64,000 nucleotides of DNA from Psychrobacter sp. Choline-02u-9 (GTDB lineage: Bacteria; Pseudomonadota; Gammaproteobacteria; Pseudomonadales; Moraxellaceae), in the NCBI RefSeq assembly GCF_002836505.1, contig NZ_PJBF01000042.1:124001-188000 (forward strand). Reading direction: 5' to 3'. This document shows, piece by piece, positions 8,092-17,288 of the stretch (its first letter is position 1; every line of letters starts with the position of its first letter). The notes under the pieces were generated by a model. That model had not been told where the DNA came from, searched no databases, and worked only from the letters and a program-made list of their open reading frames with translations. The translations under genes and the position numbers were made by a program.

Positions 8092-9780
8092 ATGACAACC
8101 ATACTCAACGAACACGATAATTACCATCAAGCCGAAGACGCGTATGGTTTCCCATTAATTATCAAACAGCTACTAAACCGCGCCAAGATTGCTTCCACTA
8201 ACCAAACCATTAGCTATGCCGACAAAGTCACTTATACCTATGCTGAGTTTTTTAAACGTATCAATCGCTTGGCCAATGTATTAAAAAATATGGGCTTGCA
8301 GGCAGGTGATGTGGTCGCGGTCATGGACTGGGATAGTCATCGTTACCTTGAGGCCTACTTTGCAGTACCAATGTCGGGCATGATTTTGCAAACCGTTAAT
8401 GTGCGCCTGTCTGAAGAAAAAGTGCTATATACCGTCAATCATGCTGCGCCAAAAGCCTTATTGTTGAATGCTGAATTTGCGCCGATGATTAAAGATTATC
8501 GTGACGATGCGCCTTCTATCGAGCATGTAATGTGGGCTGATGATGAAGATGACAATAAAGCAGAAAGTGATAAAGCTGAGCTGCCAGACTATGTCGATGG
8601 CGAATATGAGGCGCTATTAGCAGCTGCTAGTGACGAGTTTGACTTCCCAGATTTTGATGAAAACACTATTGCTACGACATTCTACACCAGTGGCACGACA
8701 GGCGATCCAAAAGGGGTTTTCTTTACTCATCGCCAGATCGTACTACAGACGATGGCAAGCACTTTGGCGTCAGCCCTCAATGCCGAAGGTCAAGGTGCGC
8801 GCTACAACGATGTCTATATGCCAATGACGCCTTTGTTTCATGTACATGCGTGGTGCTGGCCATATGGCGCAACCATGATAGGGCTCAAGCAAGTATATCC
8901 CGGGAGATATCTGGCACCAAAATTGGTCGACTTGATCGAGCAGCATAAAGTCACGCTATCACATGGTGTCCCTGCAATACTACAGATGCTTCTCAAAGAA
9001 ATGGCAGAACGTGGCCGAAAATTTGAGGATCTTAAACTGTTACTAGGTGGCTCAAAGCTCAATGAGGGCTTAGCCAAAGCGGCAATCGAATGTGGCATAG
9101 AATTTATGTCAGGGTTTGGTATGTCAGAATCATGCCCTGTACTGTCTCGAGCAGTATTCGATGACAAAACAGAGTCGATGACGCTAGAGGATAACCTTAA
9201 CTATCGTTGTCTGTCAGGTTCACCCATTATGTTAGTGTCGATGGAAATTTGGGATGAAAATGGTAAACCACAACCCATGGATGGCAAATCGACAGGTGAG
9301 CTTGTGATACGCGCGCCGTGGTTGACCCAAAGCTATTTTAAAAATCCTGACGCAGGTAATGAGTTATGGAAAGGCGGCTGGATGCATACGCAAGACATCG
9401 CCTGTATGACTGCTGATGGCACGCTAAGCATTACAGACAGACTCAAAGATGTCATTAAATCCGGCGGCGAATGGGTATCCTCGCTTGAGGTCGAAACCAT
9501 TTTGTCCTTTCATCCTAGCGTCGCTGATATCGCGGTGATTGGTGTGCCAGATGAGCGTTGGGGTGAGCGTCCCTTGGCGTTGATCGTGCTAAAACCAGAC
9601 CATGTCGACACAAAAATGGAAGATATTTTGGCATTGGGTCATCAAGCAGTAGAGAGAGGCCATTTGCCAAAATACGGTGTACCAAGTGAAGTGAGGTTTT
9701 TGCCAGACATGCCAAAAACCAGCGTCGGTAAACTCGATAAAAAACGCATGCGTTCGATGTACTCAGAAAATCTCATCTAG
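8092..9780 (+). CDS. AMP-dependent acyl-CoA synthetase (AlkK-like)
   Basis: 562 aa ANL-superfamily ligase that activates a carboxylic acid to its CoA thioester through an acyl-adenylate. The phosphate-binding loop YTSGTTGDPKGV, the A5 segment GFGMSES, the hinge region with RLKDVIKSGGEWVSS and the C-terminal catalytic lysine region KTSVGKLDKKR are visible. The early DWDSHRYLEAYFAVP is typical of AlkK-type medium-chain ligases. AAGGAAGATACC precedes the ATG. It follows the thiolase by 169 bp and probably starts the pathway by activating the acid brought in through the porin and MFS carrier. Whether the acid is adipate, a medium-chain fatty acid or an arylalkanoate is not settled by sequence. 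Confidence 0.85.
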   Translation: MTTILNEHDNYHQAEDAYGFPLIIKQLLNRAKIASTNQTISYADKVTYTYAEFFKRINRLANVLKNMGLQAGDVVAVMDWDSHRYLEAYFAVPMSGMILQTVNVRLSEEKVLYTVNHAAPKALLLNAEFAPMIKDYRDDAPSIEHVMWADDEDDNKAESDKAELPDYVDGEYEALLAAASDEFDFPDFDENTIATTFYTSGTTGDPKGVFFTHRQIVLQTMASTLASALNAEGQGARYNDVYMPMTPLFHVHAWCWPYGATMIGLKQVYPGRYLAPKLVDLIEQHKVTLSHGVPAILQMLLKEMAERGRKFEDLKLLLGGSKLNEGLAKAAIECGIEFMSGFGMSESCPVLSRAVFDDKTESMTLEDNLNYRCLSGSPIMLVSMEIWDENGKPQPMDGKSTGELVIRAPWLTQSYFKNPDAGNELWKGGWMHTQDIACMTADGTLSITDRLKDVIKSGGEWVSSLEVETILSFHPSVADIAVIGVPDERWGERPLALIVLKPDHVDTKMEDILALGHQAVERGHLPKYGVPSEVRFLPDMPKTSVGKLDKKRMRSMYSENLI

Positions 9781-9946
9781 TCAAACAATCCGGTCACCAT
9801 CAAATCGACTCTGACAAAAGTGAAAACTTGCATAAACCCTAGTGCTTGACTAAATGCTAGGGATAGGGAGGTGTGTGAGTCACGAGCACCCTGAGTCACA
9901 TTCATCCTCTATATAACAAAACCTGTCTAATAAAAAGAGAGAAACT

Positions 9947-10426
9947 ATGGAAGCTGCGCCTACGTTCCCAGAAATACAAGAGATTGTCACAAGCGATGAA
10001 AATCACCCATTGCATGACTTTACAGTTATCTACCCTCAGCAAGTGGAATGGGGTGATATGGACTCCTTTGGTCATGTCAATAATGTGGTTTATTACGAAT
10101 ATGCTCAAAATGCTCGTATCTACTACAACAGGCGGCTTGGTTTATTTAACGAACAAACGTCTTCGGTGATGGCAGCCTCATCATGTCGTTACCTCAAATC
10201 GGTTGCCTATCCCGATGAGTTATGGATTGGCGTCAAGGTCAAAAAAATCGGTAATTCAAGTCTGATTCATGAATATACCTATTACAGTACGGTGCAGAAA
10301 ACAGTCGTTGCAATCGGTGAGTCGGTGTTGGTATACCTCGATAAATTGAGTGGGCAAAAAAAGCCTATCAGTGAGTCGAAAAAAGAGGCGATTGCTGCGT
10401 TAGAGAATATTGACCAAGAAGCGTAA
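9947..10426 (+). CDS. Acyl-CoA thioesterase, 4-hydroxybenzoyl-CoA thioesterase-like hotdog protein
   Basis: 159 aa single hotdog domain. WGDMDSFGHVNNVVYYEY carries the YbgC/4HBT motif with the probable catalytic Asp39, and His43 and Asn45 follow. Such enzymes hydrolyse acyl-CoA thioesters and may free CoA when intermediates build up. It lies 166 bp downstream of the ligase and before the porin, on the same strand. The ATG at 9947 has an AGAGAGAAACT site. Substrate is unknown; context favours an intermediate of the adjacent pathway. Confidence 0.8.
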   Translation: MEAAPTFPEIQEIVTSDENHPLHDFTVIYPQQVEWGDMDSFGHVNNVVYYEYAQNARIYYNRRLGLFNEQTSSVMAASSCRYLKSVAYPDELWIGVKVKKIGNSSLIHEYTYYSTVQKTVVAIGESVLVYLDKLSGQKKPISESKKEAIAALENIDQEA

Positions 10427-10591
10427 CACCCAATATATCGGTCAAATTATGATTGGGGTTTTTAATTGAACAGTAGTTATTAAGTAGCAGTTGGTTTTCA
10501 TCTAAAAGGATTATTTATTTTTATGGATTAAAGAAAACGTAGTAGCAATTGGGATTGATAAGGATATCAACATAAAACAGGGAAGAAATGA

Positions 10592-11626
10592 ATGATGCTT
10601 TATATAAAAAGGCTATCTGTAGGTTTTGCTATGGTTGTAACATGCGTATCTGCACAAGCAATAGATCTTGTGACAACAGGTGACACGACTTTGAGTATCG
10701 GTGGTTACATCAAAGCAGAAGGTGCTTTTAACTTTCCTGATGAAGGCGAGTCGGAATTTAAGGGTAATTTACGCCAGTCTCGTATCAATGTGAAAACGAC
10801 TAAGTCGGTAGATGATAAAAAACTCACGGGGTTTATCGAAGGTGATTTTTATGGCGATTACGCCAAGGGCGGCTCAAATCTGCGTTTGCGTCATGCTTAT
10901 GTTCAGGTTGATGATTTGACAGTGGGTAAGACTTGGAACGGTCAATTTTTGGCAGTGGCACCTCTGTCTACGGAGCAGCTTGATTTTTGGGGCACTGGTT
11001 TGGGCACGGCCTCTGGTGGTGGTTCTTATATTCGTCCAGATTTGACGTTGCACTATACTTATAAGGGGCTACGTTTTACGGCGCAAGACCCTGTTTACGA
11101 TAATGCGAGCTTACCTGATATGGTGGTAAGCTACAAAGATAAGATATCTAACTTTGACTATAACGTGGCTGTCACGGCTCGTGATGCTGAGAACGGAGAT
11201 GGTTCAGATGTGGGTATCGGTGTTTCTTTAGCTGGCAAGCTAACATTGGGTAAAGATTCGCTCCATGCCAGTATATATAATGGTAAAGGCATGGGTGCCT
11301 ATTCTGCCATCTGTGTTGGAGGACCGCTAATTATGAATGGCGGCGTAGACTGTGATGCCGAGGATGGGAAGCTGATCTCGCAAACTGGCTATAGCGTAGG
11401 ATATAAGCATCAGTTTACCCAAAAGCTGCGTGGCAACTTGCGTTATGGTGAAGTAAATGTAAACGATGCGGCAGACACTTCTGCTAATGTAAAAAGCGCA
11501 AACCTTATCTATGAGTATCTACCAGATCTAGATTTGGGTATTGAGTGGAGAAATCAGGACGTAACGACATTCCCATGGATGCCAGCAGGTCAGCAAATTG
11601 AAATAATGGCAAAATATGATTTTTGA
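10592..11626 (+). CDS. Outer-membrane porin, DcaP-like
   Basis: 344 aa. A signal peptide with KR, a hydrophobic core and cleavage after AQA (about residue 23) is followed by many short amphipathic beta strands and a C-terminal aromatic residue (KYDF), as in outer-membrane barrels. The first strand GGYIKAEGAFNF and the segments GFIEGDFYG and RHAYVQVDDLTVGKTW resemble DcaP-type trimeric porins, which admit dicarboxylic acids in Acinetobacter. GGGAAGAAATGA precedes the ATG, and a second ATG follows at once. It ends the co-directional catabolic set and supports a dicarboxylate substrate for the cluster. Family placement is by pattern only. Confidence 0.75.
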   Translation: MMLYIKRLSVGFAMVVTCVSAQAIDLVTTGDTTLSIGGYIKAEGAFNFPDEGESEFKGNLRQSRINVKTTKSVDDKKLTGFIEGDFYGDYAKGGSNLRLRHAYVQVDDLTVGKTWNGQFLAVAPLSTEQLDFWGTGLGTASGGGSYIRPDLTLHYTYKGLRFTAQDPVYDNASLPDMVVSYKDKISNFDYNVAVTARDAENGDGSDVGIGVSLAGKLTLGKDSLHASIYNGKGMGAYSAICVGGPLIMNGGVDCDAEDGKLISQTGYSVGYKHQFTQKLRGNLRYGEVNVNDAADTSANVKSANLIYEYLPDLDLGIEWRNQDVTTFPWMPAGQQIEIMAKYDF

Positions 11627-11769
11627 GTTGAAGTGTTGAGAGGAGTAAGCGATACGATGGCGCATCTTCATAGTTATAGTGGGGATGTATTATCTTGATT
11701 AATGATTTTTTATTGATACTTATCATGTTATTCAGGTATTAGAATATATACTAGGAGCTTTTTTATAAA

Positions 11770-11812
11770 TATAACTGACGTTGCAATTGTAAGAATCGAA
11801 ACGCCAGTTATA
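11770..11812. terminator. Inverted repeat between convergent porin and benK genes
   Basis: TATAACTGACGTT and AACGCCAGTTATA form 13-bp arms with one mismatch around a 17-nt loop. It lies between the ends of two convergent genes, so a terminator for one or both is likely. The long loop and weak T-runs lower confidence. Confidence 0.4.
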
Positions 11813-11887
11813 TTAGTTTATAAAAAGATAAGGTACTATGTGTTTTCTACGGTAACAGAAATACGATTTTTAAAGTCAATATTACTT

Positions 11888-13249
11888 TTACGCTGCTGAA
11901 GTATCTAATCTTGTTGGTTGCAGTTTGCTTTCTTTGCTGTCGACCGCTGCGCTCAGATTTACTAAGAAGATAGCGATGGCTGCGATAATACCTGGTATAG
12001 CGATAAATAAGAAGTTCATCTGATGGGTCAGCTCTAAGGTGAGAAGCGCACCAGTTAGGATTGGACCTACGATAGCACCAATACGTCCAATCCCTGACGC
12101 CCAACCCATAGCAGTCGTACGTACAGCGGTAGGATAATATTGAGCCACAAAAGTATAGAGCAGAATTTGTGAGCCGATGGTTGTAGCACCTGCAATCGCA
12201 ATGAGCGTATATAGTACAATCTGAGGACTGTTGTAGCCAAGCAAAATTAATGCTATTGCCCCAGCGACAAACATAATAGTTAGTACAGGTTTTAAATGGA
12301 ATTTATCAGCTAGGACACCACCGCCAATAGCCCCAATCATCCCACCAATATTAAGTGCAAATAGAAATAACATACTAGCACCTAATGAGTAACCGGCTTG
12401 AATCATTAGCTTTGGTAACCAGCTTGCTAAAGCGTAAACCATCAGCAAACACATAAAAAATGCTACCCAAAACATAATAGTAGTGAATCCACGTCTGTTC
12501 AGAAATAACGCTTTAATTGGTGCATCATCACCTTTGGTGGGTTCGTCTAGTACTAACGTAGTAGAGGGTGTAACTTTTTCTTGAGGAGCCAATTTTTGAA
12601 CGATATTTTTAGCTTCGTCTTCTCGCTTTTCTTTGACCAAATACATCAAGGATTCAGGTAGCATCTTCCAGATAATTGGCAATAGCAAAGTAGGGATGCC
12701 CGCAATATAAAACATAATTTCCCAGCCAAAATCTAGCACCAAAAAAGATCCTAATAATGCTGACGTCATACCACCAATTGCATAACCGCTGAACATAATA
12801 GCGACTAAAGTACTGCGCATACGTTTCGGTGCGTATTCAGATGTTAGTGCCACGCAGATTGGCATCACGCCGCCAATACCTAGACCTGCAATGAAGCGCA
12901 AAGCCGCAAACTGCATAGGCCCGCTAGCGAAAGCACCAAAAAAAGTAAAGCTACTGAATAGAGCGACACAAATCATAATTGTTTTTTTACGACCGATTTT
13001 GTCAGATAAAGTGCCAAAAATCATGGCACCAAACATCATACCGAATAGTGCTGCGCTAGCAAGAAAACCTGCTTGTACCGAAGTCAATGACCACTCCTCC
13101 ATAAGTAATGGCAGGGCCACGCCGTAAATAATGAGGTCGTAGCCGTCAAAGATAATAATCAGTAAGCACCAAAACAGGACTTTCCAATGAAAAGGTGAAA
13201 ATTTGGCTTCATCAATAACTTTATTGATGTTTAAGGTTTGAGATTCCAT
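11888..13249 (-). CDS. benK: Benzoate MFS transporter, AAHS family
   Basis: 453 aa with twelve hydrophobic segments. DGYD at residues 35-38 in TM1 and GTLSDKIGRKKTI in loop 2-3 are AAHS hallmarks. BenK imports benzoate with protons. It is the last gene in line with the ben/cat run but has its own upstream region of 392 bp, with an ATAC-N7-GTAT operator at 13339-13353 and a fitting promoter. In Acinetobacter benK is controlled by BenM. CGGAGAATATGA precedes the ATG. A close AAHS paralogue such as MucK or PcaK cannot be excluded, but the operator and location favour benzoate. Confidence 0.82.
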   Translation of the reverse strand: MESQTLNINKVIDEAKFSPFHWKVLFWCLLIIIFDGYDLIIYGVALPLLMEEWSLTSVQAGFLASAALFGMMFGAMIFGTLSDKIGRKKTIMICVALFSSFTFFGAFASGPMQFAALRFIAGLGIGGVMPICVALTSEYAPKRMRSTLVAIMFSGYAIGGMTSALLGSFLVLDFGWEIMFYIAGIPTLLLPIIWKMLPESLMYLVKEKREDEAKNIVQKLAPQEKVTPSTTLVLDEPTKGDDAPIKALFLNRRGFTTIMFWVAFFMCLLMVYALASWLPKLMIQAGYSLGASMLFLFALNIGGMIGAIGGGVLADKFHLKPVLTIMFVAGAIALILLGYNSPQIVLYTLIAIAGATTIGSQILLYTFVAQYYPTAVRTTAMGWASGIGRIGAIVGPILTGALLTLELTHQMNFLFIAIPGIIAAIAIFLVNLSAAVDSKESKLQPTRLDTSAA

Positions 13250-13288
13250 TCATATTCTCCGTTGATGATATCCTTATACGTGCTTTAC

Positions 13289-13317
13289 AAGTTAGGGTTT
13301 TACAGGTGCTAAGTCAA
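13289..13317 (-). promoter_or_regulatory. Predicted benK promoter
   Basis: On the minus strand TTGACT, a 17-bp spacer and TAACTT lie 40-68 bp upstream of the benK start. The CatM/BenM operator centre is then about 64 bp upstream of the expected transcription start, the usual distance for LysR-type activators. Confidence 0.5.
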
Positions 13318-13328
13318 AAACCATCTAA

Positions 13329-13342
13329 GTATAAATTTATAC
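13329..13342. promoter_or_regulatory. GTAT/ATAC palindrome overlapping the benK operator
   Basis: GTATAAATTTATAC is a perfect 14-bp palindrome that shares its ATAC half with the operator at 13339-13353. It could give a second contact for a LysR tetramer, lying toward the promoter. Confidence 0.35.
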
Positions 13343-13353
13343 CTAAAAGGTAT
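13339..13353. promoter_or_regulatory. CatM/BenM operator upstream of benK
   Basis: ATACCTAAAAGGTAT fits exactly the ATAC-N7-GTAT recognition site established for CatM and BenM of Acinetobacter baylyi. The remainder of the 392-bp gap holds the benK promoter and, near the catD end, an AT-rich hairpin; no gene was found. Confidence 0.7.
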
Positions 13354-13528
13354 ATTTTTCTATATAACATTCTATTGAAACAATGTTGACTTTTATCTTT
13401 ATTAGAGTATTCGGTACTCTTATAAAGTATTAGATACGAAGAATGATGCTTGCAGTGAGTGTGTGTAAGACAACTAACGCCAAGAAGTTTCATTAATTTC
13501 TATTATGAAAATACTGAATACGCAGAAA

Positions 13529-13561
13529 ATCATCCATATACTAAAAAAATATATAGATGAT
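13529..13561 (-). terminator. AT-rich hairpin downstream of catD
   Basis: ATCATCCATATA and TATATAGATGAT are 12-bp arms with one mismatch around a 9-nt loop, 81-113 bp beyond the catD stop. It could end the ben-cat transcript before benK. The following T-run is short, so it is tentative. Confidence 0.35.
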
Positions 13562-13641
13562 TAAAAATATAAGATAAATAGATAAAATTAGCCTAATTAA
13601 TCAACGCTAATGAATGTGTTTTTTAAAAGCATTTATTGGCG

Positions 13642-14418
13642 TTATTGCAGGTAATATTTAATATACTCATTAAGTGCTTCAGGTTGTTCAATATTTGAGA
13701 TATGCGAGGCATTGATAGTGGCGAGCTTAGCACTAGGAATATGATCGACTATATATTGACCATCGGCAACCGTTGTCACTGGATCCTCGATACCTGCAAC
13801 TACTGTGACTGGTACACGAATATTTTGTAACTGCTCGCGAGTATCAGCGACAGATAGTGCATCGCAGCAGCTGGCATAACCCTCGCTACTGCCAGCTGCG
13901 AGAGCGTCAGATAGTGCTTTAACTACATCAGGATGATTATCGATAAAACTTGCTGTGAACCAACGCGGAGCGGCTGTAGCGGCAATAGGATCTAGACCTT
14001 GCTCACGTACCAAGTGCGCGCGATCTACCCATGCTGCCTCATTGCCAATCTTCGCGGCGGTATTGCATAGCATTAAATGATCAAAGCGCTCAGGATGATG
14101 AATAGCTAACCATTGACCAGTCATACCACCCATAGAAATGCCACAAAAAAATGCTTTATCTATGTTCAGATAATCAAGCAAATCAATGACGTCTTGCCCA
14201 AGCTGATCGAAACTATAAGGACCTCTTGGTGCAGAAGAATTACCATGGCCACGAGTGTCATAGCAGATGATAAAATAATCGTTTTGCAAAGCATCGATTT
14301 GTGGCTGCCACATATGATAGCTGGTACCTAAAGAGTTAGAGAATATCAGAGCAGGGTTACTGCTATCACCAAAAGTGGCATAGTTTAGCGTTATATCTTT
14401 ATTGTCAAATTCAGGCAT
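13642..14418 (-). CDS. catD: 3-oxoadipate enol-lactonase
   Basis: 258 aa alpha/beta hydrolase. The nucleophile is Ser95 in CGISMGGM, the acid is in VVAGIEDPVT and the histidine is in NASHISNIEQPE. It hydrolyses beta-ketoadipate enol-lactone, the muconolactone isomerase product, to beta-ketoadipate. AAGGACGTTCATC precedes the ATG. It lies 102 bp after catF, in the order catI-catJ-catF-catD, which matches the Acinetobacter cat cluster. The same enzyme is called PcaD in protocatechuate clusters. No protocatechuate genes are present here, so catD is the better name. Confidence 0.92.
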   Translation of the reverse strand: MPEFDNKDITLNYATFGDSSNPALIFSNSLGTSYHMWQPQIDALQNDYFIICYDTRGHGNSSAPRGPYSFDQLGQDVIDLLDYLNIDKAFFCGISMGGMTGQWLAIHHPERFDHLMLCNTAAKIGNEAAWVDRAHLVREQGLDPIAATAAPRWFTASFIDNHPDVVKALSDALAAGSSEGYASCCDALSVADTREQLQNIRVPVTVVAGIEDPVTTVADGQYIVDHIPSAKLATINASHISNIEQPEALNEYIKYYLQ

Positions 14419-14520
14419 GATGAACGTCCTTGTTTGTGATTGTCATGTGAGTAAGGTATTGGTTTTTGCCTATCAATGAGTGCATCTATTTTTTGAGCTA
14501 TCTATATATTCTCAACACGC

Positions 14521-15741
14521 TTAACTCTCAACACGCTCAATAATCATCGCGATACCTTGTCCAACTCCGATACACATTGAGCAGATAGCATAACGCTTAC
14601 CTGTTTTTTCCAGTTGATTAAGGGCGGTTAAGATCAAACGTCCACCTGAGGCGCCGAGTGGATGACCAAGGGCAATCGCACCGCCGTTAGGATTGACGCG
14701 CTCGCTATCATCAGCTAACCCTAAGTCACGTGTGCAAGCTAGAGCTTGCGCGGCAAAGGCTTCGTTTAATTCAATGACATCCATCTCATCGAGAGACAGG
14801 CCGGTTTGCTTAAGCAGCTTTTTCATTGCGGGTGCTGGGGCGAAACCCATAATACGTGGCTCAACGCCTACCGTAGTTGAGGCCACAATACGTGCCCGTG
14901 GCTTTAGATTAAATTCTCTAACCGCTTGCTCTGACGCTACTAGGAAGGCTGCTGCACCATCATTAATTCCAGAGGCATTACCAGCAGTCACCGTACCATC
15001 TGCGGTGACGATAGGACGCAGTTTAGTCAACTTCTCAAGGGTGGTGTCAGCACGAGGATGCTCATCAGTATCGACGGTGACAGGCTCGCCTTTACGCTGC
15101 GGAATGACGACAGGGGTCATCTCATCTTTAAAAAATCCTGACTTTTGCGCCGCTGCGGTACGTTGTTGGCTACGTAGCGCAAATGCATCTTGGTCAGCTC
15201 GATTGACATTGAATTGCTCTGCGACATTTTCAGCGGTTTGCGGCATAGTCTCTGTGCCATATAGCTCATCAAGCTTTGGATTGATAAAGCGCCAGCCCAT
15301 AGTAGTATCTTCCAGCTTTTGACTACGACCAAATGCCTGACCTGATTTGCCCATCACAAATGGCGCACGGCTCATGCTCTCAACACCACCTGCGATAATT
15401 AAATTGGCTTCACCAGCTTTAATCGCACGCGCCGCTATCGCTAACGCATCCATCGACGAGCCGCACAAGCGGTTAACAGTTGTCGCAGGCACTTGATAAG
15501 GTAGGCCGGCTAGCAATGACGACATACGTCCGACGTTGCGATTGTCTTCGCCGCTTTGGTTGGCACAGCCATAGATGACGTCATCTACTTGTACCCAGTC
15601 GACATTAGCATTACGTTCTATTAACGCATTGATAGGGATAGCGCCTAGGTCGTCTGCACGTACGGGTGCTAGACCGCCGCCGTAGCGTCCAAAAGGGGTG
15701 CGAATGGCGTCAATGATATAAGCGTTTGTTAAGTTATCCAT
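14521..15741 (-). CDS. catF: 3-oxoadipyl-CoA thiolase
   Basis: 406 aa thiolase with Cys93 in VNRLCGSSM, His360 in GHPLGASGG and Cys390 in CIGVGQG. YGCANQSGEDNRNVGRM is diagnostic of the beta-ketoadipate branch (CatF/PcaF). It cleaves 3-oxoadipyl-CoA to succinyl-CoA and acetyl-CoA, the last step of benzoate degradation. AAAGGATAATATCTACA precedes the ATG, and catJ ends 20 bp upstream, so the genes are co-transcribed. It is functionally equivalent to, but distinct in sequence from, the thiolase at 6720-7922. Confidence 0.93.
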   Translation of the reverse strand: MDNLTNAYIIDAIRTPFGRYGGGLAPVRADDLGAIPINALIERNANVDWVQVDDVIYGCANQSGEDNRNVGRMSSLLAGLPYQVPATTVNRLCGSSMDALAIAARAIKAGEANLIIAGGVESMSRAPFVMGKSGQAFGRSQKLEDTTMGWRFINPKLDELYGTETMPQTAENVAEQFNVNRADQDAFALRSQQRTAAAQKSGFFKDEMTPVVIPQRKGEPVTVDTDEHPRADTTLEKLTKLRPIVTADGTVTAGNASGINDGAAAFLVASEQAVREFNLKPRARIVASTTVGVEPRIMGFAPAPAMKKLLKQTGLSLDEMDVIELNEAFAAQALACTRDLGLADDSERVNPNGGAIALGHPLGASGGRLILTALNQLEKTGKRYAICSMCIGVGQGIAMIIERVES

Positions 15742-15761
15742 TGTAGATATTATCCTTTTTA

Positions 15762-16427
15762 TTATTTTACTGTAGTAGCGTCAGTCAGTGTGGCACCCGT
15801 CAAGGCCTGTAAGTCTTCGAAGCTAATGCCATCGACCATTTCGGTGACTACTAAGCCTTTATCGGTGACATTAATGACACATAAATCAGTATAAATGCGA
15901 TCAACGCAGTTTTTGCCAGTCACAGGATAAGTAAGCTCGCTGACGATTTTAGGGTCGCCCGTCTTGGTGGTATGATTGGTCATGACAAAGACTTTTTTGG
16001 CACCGACGGCTAAGTCCATTGCGCCGCCAACGGCAGGTATTGCATCCTCTGCACCGGTACTCCAGTTGGCTAAGTCGCCATTGGCTGCCACTTGAAACGC
16101 GCCCAATACGCAAATGTCGATATGACCACCACGCATCATCGCAAAAGAGTCGCCATGATGGAAGAAGCTACCGCCATCGAGCATGGTGACGTATTCTTTG
16201 CCGGCATTAATCAGCTCGGGATCCTCTTCACCTTTAGCAGGTGGTGGCCCAAAAGCTAGTAAGCCATTTTCTGAATGTAAAAATACATCTTTATCATCCG
16301 GTAGGTATTGGGCAATTTTGGTCGGTAGTCCGATGCCTAAATTGACATAAGCACCATCTGGAATATCTTGTGCAGCGCGCTCGGCAATTTGATCGCGGGT
16401 CAAAACGGTGTAGGAAGTATGGCTCAT
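15762..16427 (-). CDS. catJ: 3-oxoadipate CoA-transferase, beta subunit
   Basis: 221 aa CoA-transferase beta chain. The catalytic glutamate lies in FLHSENGLLAFGP near residue 53. With CatI it transfers CoA from succinyl-CoA to beta-ketoadipate. AAGGATCGTCATC precedes the ATG. It is 26 bp downstream of catI and 20 bp upstream of catF, a tight operon arrangement. Only one CoA-transferase pair is seen in the window. Confidence 0.93.
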   Translation of the reverse strand: MSHTSYTVLTRDQIAERAAQDIPDGAYVNLGIGLPTKIAQYLPDDKDVFLHSENGLLAFGPPPAKGEEDPELINAGKEYVTMLDGGSFFHHGDSFAMMRGGHIDICVLGAFQVAANGDLANWSTGAEDAIPAVGGAMDLAVGAKKVFVMTNHTTKTGDPKIVSELTYPVTGKNCVDRIYTDLCVINVTDKGLVVTEMVDGISFEDLQALTGATLTDATTVK

Positions 16428-16453
16428 GATGACGATCCTTATAATTGGCAGTA

Positions 16454-17176
16454 TTAAGCGGTGGCTGTCGTTGCTGTGCTAGCATATTCATCACTAGCAG
16501 GTTCAGTACTAGTAGGCTGGATTTGCACCACATGCTGCACAAAGATACCCGGTGTAATAACATACTCAGGATCAAGTTCACCAAGATCCACCGTTTCAGA
16601 GACTTGGGCGATAGTTACTTCAGCTGCCATTGCCATGATTGGACCAAAGTTGCGTGCAGACTTGCGGTACACCAAGTTGCCCCAGCGATCGCCTTTATTG
16701 GCTTTAATTAAGGCAAAATCAGCCTTTATCGGATATTCAAGAACATAGTCTTTACCATCGATATGACGAGTCTCTTTACCTTCTGCGAGTAAAGTGCCAA
16801 AGCCTGTTGGCGTATATACTGCGCCGAGTCCCATACCTGCTGCTTGAATACGACAAGCCAAATTACCTTGTGGTACTAGCTCCAGTTCAATCTTGCCAGC
16901 ATGATAAAGCTCATCAAATACCCAAGAGTCTGATTGACGGGGAAAAGAGCAAATTATCTTACGTACAGCACCTGTTTGTAAGAGTTTGGCAAGGCCATGG
17001 TCGCCGTTACCGGCATTATTATTAATGATGACCAAATCTTTTACGCCCAAATTAATAAGCCCGTCAATGAGTTCAGCGGGTTGACCTGCCGTGCCAAAGC
17101 CACCAATCATAATGGTGGCGCCATCTTTGATTTGACTAAGTACGTCAGTGATACCTTTATCAGCTTTGTTAATCAT
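16454..17176 (-). CDS. catI: 3-oxoadipate CoA-transferase, alpha subunit
   Basis: 240 aa CoA-transferase alpha chain with the nucleotide/CoA-binding glycine-rich segment MIGGFGTAGQPAELI at about 22-36 and the conserved NNAGNGDHGLAKLL. It forms a complex with CatJ. AGGATATAAAC precedes the ATG. The C-terminal tail is rich in Ser, Thr and Ala and looks unstructured. It follows benE after 112 bp, the longest gap in this part of the operon apart from catA-benA, and that gap contains an inverted repeat. Confidence 0.92.
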   Translation of the reverse strand: MINKADKGITDVLSQIKDGATIMIGGFGTAGQPAELIDGLINLGVKDLVIINNNAGNGDHGLAKLLQTGAVRKIICSFPRQSDSWVFDELYHAGKIELELVPQGNLACRIQAAGMGLGAVYTPTGFGTLLAEGKETRHIDGKDYVLEYPIKADFALIKANKGDRWGNLVYRKSARNFGPIMAMAAEVTIAQVSETVDLGELDPEYVITPGIFVQHVVQIQPTSTEPASDEYASTATTATA

Positions 17177-17204
17177 GTTTATATCCTATAAAAAGTCATA
17201 TGAG

Positions 17205-17262
17205 GTAGTGTCTTTAAAATTAATAAGTGGTACATGGGTTAGACTCATTGCTCTGACACTAC
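17205..17262. repeat. Inverted repeat in the benE-catI gap
   Basis: GTAGTGTC and GACACTAC are perfect 8-bp arms 42 bp apart, between benE and catI. A short T-rich stretch lies at 17263-17273. It may be an RNA hairpin affecting the downstream cat genes, but the long loop makes this uncertain. Confidence 0.3.
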
Positions 17263-17288
17263 TTAAATTTTTTGTAAGAGACTTGCTT

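Noticed and set aside
14693..15322. 209-codon open frame antisense to catF
   Set aside because: It lies wholly inside an unmistakable thiolase gene on the other strand, has low-complexity Ser/Ala/Arg composition and no ribosome site.
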